Shown here: in pieces, positions 63,101 to 64,000 of the stretch
Position numbering within the stretch: position 1 is the first letter of the stretch
Layout: each line of letters begins with the position of its first letter
Origin: Ollibium composti
GTDB taxonomy: Bacteria > Pseudomonadota > Alphaproteobacteria > Rhizobiales > Rhizobiaceae
Reading direction: 5' to 3'
Length of the DNA stretch: 64,000 nucleotides
Assembly: GCF_004801285.1 (NCBI RefSeq)
Contig: NZ_SSNY01000003.1
Location: 248,001-312,000, forward strand
Program-made: the position numbers and the translations under genes
The notes under the pieces: generated by a model
Database searches by the model: none
What the model was told of the DNA's origin: nothing
Seen by the model: the letters and a program-made list of their open reading frames with translations, nothing else

Positions 63101-64000
63101 CTCGCTCGACTCCAACAGCGAGATCCTGGCTCGCGAAAGCATCGACATCTTCGGTGACGTGTCCGCGACCAACGGCACTATTGCCGCTCTCGCCAATCTC
63201 GACCTGGGATTCGGCACGATCATGCTGCTGCGCGGCCGCATCATCGCGAATGCCGTGGTGGTGGCGGGCAGCCAGTCCGGCGGCACGCCGGTCGGCACGG
63301 CCACCCGCCGCACGACGGCGCCGGCCTTCCTCACCCAGATCTACGGCAACACGGATGTCGACACGATCCAGTTCGGCGACGGCAGCGGTGCCGCCGGCGG
63401 CATCAGCCAGGGCGATGACGGCTACATCTTCCTCGGTTCCAAGACGCGCGCCTATGGTTCCCAGAACATCCCCGTCTACGACGCGGCGACTGGCAAATTC
63501 GTGTCCGCCGGCGATGACGGCGAGGACAGGTTCATCGTCTACTACCTGCAGGACACCGCCAGCCAGACCGGCCCGAATATGGTCACCAGCGCCGAGCACA
63601 CGCTGACGCTTGACGGCCAGGCGGACACCGACACCTATCTGGTCTACACGCTGGGCTCGCAGGGCAACGCGCGCAACTACGTCATCAACGTGCTCGACAC
63701 GGGCAGGGAAGACGACGGCGTGGACGAACTCTCGATCTTCGGTTTCGACAGCGCCAAGAACGGCGCCAGCTTCCAGACCGACGACATCTTCCTGCTGCGC
63801 GCGGCGGCCTACCTGCCGAACGAGACGGCCGACCGGCCGGGCTATGTGGCCCTGCTGCACGGCACGCTCGGCCCGTACCAGGACGTCGTGCAGGGCAACG
63901 AGGATTCGAACGAGGTCCAGCGGATCAACTACGACAGTGGCCTGAACGGACGGCTCACCGTCGAAGGCCGCGGCGGAAACGACGCCTTCTTTACCGACGA
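39171..64000 (+). CDS. Giant LEPR-XLL surface/adhesin-like protein, runs off the right edge
   Basis: One frame is open from ATG 39171 to the window end: 8,276 codons, no stop. There is no ordinary signal peptide. A basic N-terminus (GWGRKRKASRKPH) leads to LEPLEPRFLLSAD (55-67), the LEPR-XLL motif of very large exported proteins. RTX-like glycine/aspartate motifs follow (FEGGDGDDVLAL about 145-156; DAGAGDDTFVHGG about 256) and reappear at the edge (EGRGGNDAFFTDD). From about 40.8 to 57.5 kb the sequence is an endless beta-repeat of the type VTVTAxDxxxIDTVxVAASVSV and VEAYIGxxAxVxAGxLxVxA. Five ~80-residue modules are embedded. Two Gln/Asn/Thr-rich linkers lie near 42.5 and 44.2-44.4 kb. From about 60.6 kb it becomes less repetitive. 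I noticed no Cys after 49.4 kb. Probably a secreted adhesin or matrix protein; function is inferred. Confidence 0.92.
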   Translation, partial: MLRPFAVSSSLLREAAQEPGTAGRSVWARLLGWGRKRKASRKPHSATSHLPGLRLEPLEPRFLLSADIIPFRIDMTGDASGAHYSLKYDNLIQTVQVFDDRTGTLIDSRSAQDINFIQVVGTAANDRLTVDFAKEFLQGIEIDFEGGDGDDVLALSGGDVTDVTVTMTGDGAGAVTVNGAAGAQTIGFTGVGTVSDTNAAGNRIFRDATGQGQTLRIGDNGTVGDGVSSIDAIGAGGALTYNFLHPGVTLTVDAGAGDDTFVHGGFETALAGKILLSGGAGGDAVTGPPANTTWSITGQDSGSVSGVSFVEVENLRGSADNEDTFVVSAGGAISGVIDGGAGGFDSLALEGNSDTVVYKAFDANSGTITRDGKVLTYAGLEPVDLGNAANVTVDLSGNSDDALVTMNGSTVTVASQSVVSTFEQATFAIPTTSVTIRLGNDQGLFPLLNEYVGQTDVALGLINFIQGDAITFQGTIDLGGASLTVDGEDGLDNIIVAGSLTAGAIHFKAEEINVDAGASVSGTSVNFEAAGEGNGLIPTELTEGVYLAAPHATINVKGDVSATAGDVVMSATATSSLTPSQGQIGSIGGAIVLGLPKATITFGVAGDGASGAHVSATGKIDLGTAVNVTVAAADAADSSDTEAKVDAAIAVTTLISKSEIGIYGISTINAAGAVSADAASTFEIENVADGTQGGAGATVAATVVVAATGVKLGDAASIGATTTPTSVALTATTTSTITTSAISTKGGGDESAGGTNESEQQLASNDAKTAEGSVKFAGAVAVTVYKPVTEISSNTSGSIASSGDVTLTATTSDTITSSADGSNTGEAQDPPPAGGTGVGVAVAISYITPETRVSLGGTGSFTTPNVILTATLDAGSVYKTEATSGVGDGGKTGFAGSLAIGIVTATTEARIESGANITLNGANLTVSAQASTAIETSAKASVDGAGNSTGIGASVAIGVGDNDTLARISGAVAGAADVTVSAKGEHAVISTAEGGTTGGTAVTPVVATTVALNDTSAEILAGPALTVTGDLTVTAEQDNEAASIATGAAKGTKAAVGASLALTIVQGSLLADLARSVTAGGAVLVSATSRAASRADSKASATGAKQEGDNGSSTTQSQTDTQVAGANNASGSNATAPGTSTSSGPLSVAAAIGINIAQDTSSRAVIGGTVGTPITVAAEGGVTVKSLANHDAAATADGKSVTTSNATAIGAAVAVNASDSQNHALIEHAAVTGDGVTVEAGMAEREIEALSTIDLDADTIFVGEQPGLETGEKVTYSNGGGGSIGGLTSGTEYYVIKGEKGLIQLAETAQKADDGEAIDLTSLGSGNSHKLQRTETAEDDDITFDPDAARFASPGVVTGDEVVYSNGGGGNTDIGGLTNGTTYFAIVDGDGNIKLAEDRAKALKGEAIDITSSGTGDGHKLTETSHSADATAKSGASKGKIGVAGSVAINVAEGETSAIFGDGAAITARDGDDADTDIGASAVKAATTAYTLTRAFPATAATGATTGVGLSFAVGYAGYDTLAEINGSATVTANDLEVSASAGHGLITLATAGAGAGQGGTSVGGAIALGVSDNHTDARVLAGLGALEIEGDLTITADNVVSQTTEANAEVTGSGGTGVGAAIALGWTEDDVGARLERSVSTGTAVADDVKVEAKGTITSTVLATGSAEGEKNANSGGQTAQSQTGSQTSFLNARTNSSLTEPTPQTQVASANQTSQNQTTNPGGQGNANANQAGTQTSGGVLRIAASIGGTVIVSKVAAEIADDVTIDASGDLSVKAISDVDAQAEAVSIAFTKGSSASNNVSAAVAFNVALMDTTARLGDGTTTAGSVTVEAGTSAGETNTFKALALSGAGSQQSSGGGSTQGGLGGGQGSGGDKSSLGIAGAVAFSVLGSPATSDPNTVSASIADGATVTALTGDVTVTARQDIGMQNIAGGGALRIAGGNGGGGGSDTTVGAAVTIGVLDVETLATIGSDATVTADGGNIGVSAATTFKPLEIVSPFVKAVDTGVDVTNLAIGAAIGTGGDAGAGSAVINVFDVTTRSSIGSGATVTATAGDVSVTASSDVSVIDFAGSIAVTIGTGQKSGSGVGIGLDVTVLNETTEALVETRNGAATTVAAGGNVVVDATSSEDFFQLTVNAGAGNSTSGAGGLNVLVNDTTTRALVGRDPEDAASTTGTAAIDADGSVVVAADSKTVIESYAGTLGLSLSGSAVGVSIGILVDLDQTTATVGAGSTITALGGKTASVHDGLFDADGNQGTESVRGLAVTATSYGDVFLLAIAASGSLGSDNSGQGGGSGGSSSSGGGAKVGIAASVGVAVLKGETKATIGNGVAVNPANTGANAAQGILLRGAGETNLTNVTGGLAITLGGGDAGITGSVTVNEVDNFVWASALGGNTLNAAGGGVRLDSHSKVDIDAVTIAVAGVIGTSSSSSGKKSSVNFSGAGAVTVNMVETEARADIGAGSSVSTTGDLTLDAGDDSAISADSGGVAITISTNNGTTAGSVGASVAVNDITQTISATATDTSISAANVSATADNSAVIDALTIAGSAAASTSGGSAFGGAGSGSGNYVKADTVAEIIGGSVTATGDVTLTATNSASVTADAGSGALAVSLKGGNLGAIAVGAAAAVNEITAVTSAALRGASITQSDNVSLTSEFTGTITATTFAVSGSVSSNSGPLALAGAGSGSGNFIAGKTEAVIGTRLVDGSTVAGTVTTGGNVTLIAKDTSTITSTAGSGSASITVGGSGSNVGVGLGLSITENDIAMRTAAQILSIEVTAGGGLTISAESSATIKALAVGASLTVSSSSSGSSVSAQATGAVAINDIDNDAIAEVADPDGLTPTVSLGGPVSITAQNGSLTNDATIEATAIAAKLSVSNASSGTSINGSLGAAVAVNKIGLGAETIILGEDDASNPGADDPEDIVVGDADASSITRAAISGVDVSSSAGAATLSATSRADIDAVTVMAGVSVSNSSSGTSVNVSVDASVAVNLTASTVEAVIENGALTVPGAVTLTARDESTIKADIVSATISATISSGNSPSVGVNVTASVAVNEINNTTRAVVDNATVSGASFTAGASSTAEIDVVAVAASVSVSVGGSFTLGGQGTGALAFNTIGNVIEAGAINGSVVTTTGSANIAATNAATVDAKVVAASANIAASTGSGAAVTLDVVLSIADNTVTTETSALIDNSKLTAGGDLSLMATASGSVNVIAVAASISVAASGSGVSAGLSVLVAQATSTVAGSVEAVIRDSLDNVLPSLDKGVSANNVTIKASNLTVVDALNISASISISASGGSFTMTASAATAIARNDVSTDVTGGIVRGDLTAGGFVDIDAVSGTSIIVKTIAASVAVAAGSGTSFSFTGAGASAKNIYSGVVQALAEDSSIDAAGIVSIDAVEQDGTGSYLATRVTEEIVDVDANTIFVGDASGFEVGDRVVYSNGNADPRKGTNIGGLVDTVTVTDDNGTPSLLEDDDIEDTADIYWVVSKVDGKIQLSATNGGPVIDLTTNSHGGAQTLSAYESGEAKTGTAVRIGDPGGEGRQFAIVDTGDDSIYVGDAAGLTTGDQVVYSSSDRPAIGGLQDGETYFVIAAEDGRIRLAATLSDASNGDAIDLTSAGLDGGHTLTKGAQLIDLFAPLEVSGTKMQATVVAASVGVAAGSGGASAAVTVSVTEAMNESTGVTEALITGSHVSGSNVSVSADASGEISVVGVAASISAGVSSSVAVSVTVSAVVIDNAMNNTVSAHLLGGDITSGTGVSVTAEDSSGIDAVGVAASVAISVGSSASIAAGAAISIVDNEVNTDLKAILDSESVAAGGPVLVTATNETEINSVAVAAAVSVAGGGNVAVGAAGSGVEVTTTMGNSVSAILGAGTVTDLGTVTVTASDRADIDTVGVAASVSAAVGSSAGVALGISVVKSTLDMTTAVLASILAANLASPGTVAVTARSDTEIDTVVVAASISIGGGSTVGVAAAGSVVLADATVGGTTAASITGSTITDGGIVRVNAYGTMDVSTVAVAAAIAGSFGGTGGVSVAVSVVTADVSVENAVSASIANSTITTGDLVEVKAQSVEGADRLNVDTIGVAASISVAVGGTFAVGGAGAGVNATASLTNQTTAEIDGGTITADRVTVTALDRADLETVTVAVAASIAASGTASVGLSGAAALADIDYDSATRAKISGATVTQTGNLDTLVTATSDGDVVTTSVAAAVSIALSGTAAVTASVGVATASTYVGTTTEALILGGSTVKTPGNLIVAANDTSVTDTFVLSAALAVSGSAYASLSLSVALTFADNTYDGTVRAKIDDSTIDVEGDLSVLATSSANIEVDGIGVSVSISASAGGSIAGAAGAAVTSNTVTSVVEAAITNADTASGQSVTADNVTVDATESLTVDADALAASVAVAAGIGGGSLSISAALAENTSKSTVRAVISNSKVTAETGSVLVDADTKTTLTTKPTAVSVAVTAAIGIAAAGAGAVARNTSASTVTAKIDEDSTATADGALTVRATDTSDAHAELLSLAISGGLLGLSIGVGIAQNDIHNAVLASVLDSSAIAGGANDLSIIASATQDVEAKADVVSISISLGGAGAGAVTRTNLDSNVEAYARNANLTASGNKVVIDAHSTHTARANSLGTAAAGGVGASVVIAEASIGGATRAYADGATSINATAMDVLAKSTTKALPDGVSVALAFGGAGNAVIMSGSVDRVTEAYVGDRAQQQRDRVEPVSNSIYIGNTGFQTGDLVTYNSGGGDDIGGLESGKTYLVINDGDGTIRLAEYVEDEDTGDAIYQHDVFLQSQGTGANHSLTRVNGAPLVFNFNPKGKVDLANANPATDATTITLTGGELTIKAQSDHTATATPTSFGFAAGLSVSVALTDATIAAQTLAYVGERATVNAGDLDIDAISDETVNSVNTTVALGGGVSVNVSMATATIDSQTEAFVGARAGHAPSPGGAVNITLHDTDTSAGIADIFAQGDSSATAKADGGTGSFGIAATVFMPTAENSAAIFAYVGEGTTLTADDLTVKAATGPAGPMKAYADSVAGTISGIASINALIAPSRVTGQVEAFVGAQEANVSSSTASPVLIIAGTDAGDGDVDVIADASMQADAEIHGVSGSFGLDISYVRPTAEIAGATRAYVRDGVDISAERLKVQAGSSNSDRIDYTANATTFTAGFSGVAGISLGDAEAIAGGTVEAFVGAPVGRAVGGSDDGVIDIDEPVTINAWSDLNANALLSKLNASLSVTVNDLTTNARVSGMTRAFFGQGGDLLAPGLTIMADGDYDAVGETNVVSIAGIVGVSDLTANATVSGTVDAHAGAGAKTTPSDDIGKIDLGGGTLSITANGNMLAKPDLLDVGISGLADVGIVGMNATVNGAVRGYIGEGMDVDAGNVNVTATAPQMEAKSDLFSFSLAGAASVSSVTSSATSSGVVEAYIGANAADAAHNVTTDVDVGTTGTINVFTDAFMKADANVDGGGFGGLLELSLYEVTATVSGRVSSYVRDGVDLDAGTLNVKAGVDGSDRVTMLATAHSTAGNVSLGAAVQDIAPTANVTGIVEAFIGAPAEIDAGGSADANITVSNSPLNVLAYSDIDATASVEGGSGSLAVSVNAYRPTANAGGTTRAFAGDGTKVSAGTLKLFADGDARADADLFSLTLSGVASVSVLRPEANVTNNVEAYIGRNLDEATGDGAEITLSGAADVDAIGRSIAEATGTGVAVALAVGVSDVNALATLAGKTRAYIGKNTTLGATTVDLRAEEASAKARAYIESGSGGLIAAVTSLEPVAVGSRETGALVGDGAHVTLSGSFTATARTETGQPLADASVSGGSGSGGVAVNVLKATAVVGDGDVNGDGINDDPDIVGFTLSPSSTRAAIGNDASISATSITLDAKANTDAAANVTAGSGAGIAAGNVTTINANSGHDTVASIGDRSTVTATNGAVTLLANGTTTASPSSDTGGGALGINFNVATLKTVVSSNTTAAIGGGGTLTAQSLRLDAQASHTATGVATSGGGAGIADIASLDSRAEDHGSANVAIGKAGDATGATITTSGAAGIDADARLTSNVRSAASGVGFALIAGVQSVKTTALNESAATGYIGDNVHITVNGGGDFDLKADLDGYAVGKASSVGGAAVEVKDSTTDVDFKAKTAISNGSGGSIFADGNVNIAGELNFDETAGPGGKFRTTAQGYGAIGDADNAGGGLASVQGGTVDVDANSTLNVSIGNGLSLTSDGGDINISGRHSNQAYGTLQNAGGGLVAVSTGTVTADATGSTTVGFTGDVDRGVANSANNLNVLAETASISNTNMSASSGGAINVQADSGSITATTNTTQTVNFAGDGSVMRLGGNIHVTANLTTDADSSTQSAGGGIVAVQTLNPTAHSTGAVTFNVGSSENVTAGKELKLSASHGGDAQPVSDGTIQSANGSTETIDFGLPHLLATGAQVSFNGANGNGLTSGREYNVIVRGPNAISLGEVFGSGAVNTEFDTITVEGHKFNSGWDEAGWNQANADVVVYQSGGADTINGLTNGTAYGVLVIDENTIKLQAIGQNLVTDTVSRSAISSANDTITYANHNFADGTAITYRVNPAKAFAGNFIDATVSIPNSGGAPSVAFDALNRIFIKSHGFTAGQELVYHGPGISYGGGVYFNGTTQVALPAGTIVEGQHVFVASSGLSTDYFRLALTSQDALGYTDTKGTADPDDDVPRGANPLNLFQGSATSEHSIRAAADEPLELSGGGKLVDGRTYYVRDATTNTFKLAETSGGTALNFALGATSGGTHKFAIEGLDLGDGGPSSGQELLFDISSGLSGSFDGIGGALGFATPSGGDGTASASSTGGSGGGVNVQDSTAIATSSVSTNLTVADGAHLKGETVVIETNSRMGVSATADGAGGGGIQVGVAGAEASGSNTSTITIGNATIEAIADLTIQTKLDSDVTSQASSDGGGGIAVLLADASSDLDFGTLISVNGKLTAGGAVNVQTNVDNFADSQVTAYGGGFGAGTDINADSFIDNETGFKGSEIHLLGNADVTGNTVAIKSEITRQKNRAYTDTVAGGVGGAALASSDARVSSDNTVILDHGSFIVGNSQVLIQAKYDGTDNNARSKARFYAFAGYSRARGTADLTENGKIEGHWEAIIKTADLDVNVLNSFVAANHRASGDAGGVYIGPADDEPNRNNPVLKREIFWEAHVILLGEPNPYLHIDKDGYIRSLSNIKFLGINEGKGVNDQLEAFDPGNKQVVLDDIVFDRAGDATFFASAISGEEDGVIWGNEGLIESQRSWDSVTIINESEWDLVINHIDTIDGGAVVKVQVDHIPYDGGDSSNNTSNTAGTVGNTFEFRLNLLYPQTAVRILNMDHALEHPIDPLSAPIFGTTALNEPHSDIILLGGIENTFGHTQIVNERGNIRADERDQVVNDTTAGKPSVFKTPIFDEALIRTNTIELEASGDIGDQTAASFGSGDSTRARKALEVELMRINHAVGSADEVELKEISLTAEAGGDAVLDITLHDRTTNSGPLTVEIEKITAGDDVDVVINDSKAGNAPSTLTGVTVQTYDPPNLTTTKDRTGPYFRYWSPDEDGGAAYYDFIARTLNTTATEVDSTYIFAEVRAGDDIDIGHVSTNDVYPNNLPGEENRSYRTTDISYGTMDPVLKTTPITVTPATSSTTVNFIVFGDVDWSAGTPIDEEGGGEQIFLTTDGFIKAQELAGDMLVGHIHSTDDDVTLWSGAKILDADGTATVDVTGVNITMYSGVATGASNDAVLDEIFGVHGLNKTPGGLSVPTGVQNPSTGGIGLAGDFLEINVDRNNGSGVLNAFDNNASITSHGGIFLDELTGPMEVDTVWSIDNVSLRTVDGSIRDARNNGLGDNLANVLGQTVDLDANGAGANIGSSGNDLEINSSRGSPALTLDAAGDDVAMEATDNIYVTETDGLLRLVLAHTYTGDIRITVHETAETDEHLHLVDSGSARFAESTFRNAQPDAPRLIPHGQIFAENGKVTLLVGDNVSLDSNSEILARESIDIFGDVSATNGTIAALANLDLGFGTIMLLRGRIIANAVVVAGSQSGGTPVGTATRRTTAPAFLTQIYGNTDVDTIQFGDGSGAAGGISQGDDGYIFLGSKTRAYGSQNIPVYDAATGKFVSAGDDGEDRFIVYYLQDTASQTGPNMVTSAEHTLTLDGQADTDTYLVYTLGSQGNARNYVINVLDTGREDDGVDELSIFGFDSAKNGASFQTDDIFLLRAAAYLPNETADRPGYVALLHGTLGPYQDVVQGNEDSNEVQRINYDSGLNGRLTVEGRGGNDAFFTD
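42927..43433 (+). repeat. Giant protein: ~80-residue module, copies 1 and 2
   Basis: Copy 1 (42927-43163) opens IDLDADTIFVGEQPGLETGE and includes VTYSNGGG, IGGLTSGTEYYVI, IQLAET and AIDLTSLGSGNSHKL. Copy 2 (43191-43433) has VTGDEVVYSNGGGG, IGGLTNGTTYFAIVDGDG, IKLAED and AIDITSSGTGDGHKL. The two are adjacent with a nine-codon linker. Confidence 0.8.
49407..50033 (+). repeat. Giant protein: ~80-residue module, copies 3 and 4
   Basis: Copy 3 (49407-49712) reads VDVDANTIFVGDASGFEVGD and RVVYSNG, with an acidic insertion before YWVVSKVDGKIQLS. Copy 4 (49788-50033) reads DSIYVGDAAGLTTGDQVVYS, IGGLQDGETYFVIAAEDGRI and AIDLTSAGLDGGHTL. They match copies 1-2 in motif order about 6.5 kb downstream. 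Confidence 0.78.
53316..53564 (+). repeat. Giant protein: ~80-residue module, copy 5
   Basis: Reads NSIYIGNTGFQTGDLVTYNS, DDIGGLESGKTYLVINDGDG, TIRLAEYVEDEDTGDAIYQH and QGTGANHSL. The motif order is as in copies 1-4, with the AIDLTS segment replaced by AIYQHDVFLQSQ. Confidence 0.75.
58371..59477 (+). repeat. Giant protein: degenerate copies of the module
   Basis: Four to five diverged units in tandem share the lead-in F(D)-x-H-x-(F/L), a GxxVxY/F strand, GLT-(N/S)-G-xxYxVxV and a short I-xL(G/A/Q) strand, for example GAQVSFNGANGNGLTSGREY, ADTINGLTNGTAYGVLVIDE, IKSHGFTAGQELVYHGPG, and KLVDGRTYYVRDATTNTFKL. They mark the shift from the solenoid repeats to the less repetitive C-terminal stretch. 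Confidence 0.6.

Overview
The window reads as chromosomal DNA of a high-GC alphaproteobacterium of the order Hyphomicrobiales (Rhizobiales), most like Mesorhizobium or Aminobacter. The grounds are the gene order aat/accC/accB/aroQ, an RNase E with a long charged insertion, an alphaproteobacterial RF2 with its frameshift site, rhizobial DUF982 and DUF2478 proteins, and strong GC bias at third codon positions. The placement is inference from gene content; no search was run. No plasmid, phage, insertion sequence or CRISPR array was seen.

1-31 kb is mostly housekeeping. A minus-strand series runs from a BepA-like M48 protease through a DsbA-like oxidoreductase, aroQ, accB and accC to aat, which is cut by the left edge. 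A divergent aminotransferase and a DUF378 membrane protein follow. Then come rne (minus) and, divergently, amiC-mrcA-prfB, a cell-wall and translation-termination run; prfB keeps the programmed +1 frameshift. Next are a small secreted cysteine-containing protein, a GFA-fold protein, an OmpA-type lipoprotein, and minus-strand rhlE and nadK. The 20.3-21.7 kb stretch is accessory: two very small genes and a DUF2478 gene broken by an apparent one-base deletion. A MHYT-GGDEF-EAL c-di-GMP protein faces a large autotransporter gene whose glycine-rich passenger is cut by an in-frame amber codon. tRNA-Leu(UAG), tig, radC and map follow.

32.7-38.7 kb holds a DUF982 protein and surface-polysaccharide genes: an acyltransferase-3, an O-antigen-ligase/Wzy-type protein and a Wzz/GumC-type chain-length protein. 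An IMPACT/YigZ protein comes after them.

From 39171 to the right edge one plus-strand frame is open without a stop for at least 8,276 codons. It encodes a giant surface or secreted protein that starts with a LEPR-XLL motif and continues into thousands of residues of Gly/Ala/Ser/Thr/Val/Asp-rich beta-repeat sequence, with a recurring ~80-residue module. Its promoter region is strikingly AT-rich (about 15% GC over 120 bp), as expected for a gene silenced by a MucR/H-NS-like protein. Giant adhesin, polysaccharide genes, autotransporter and c-di-GMP enzyme together suggest a surface and biofilm region. That functional link is inference from neighbourhood.
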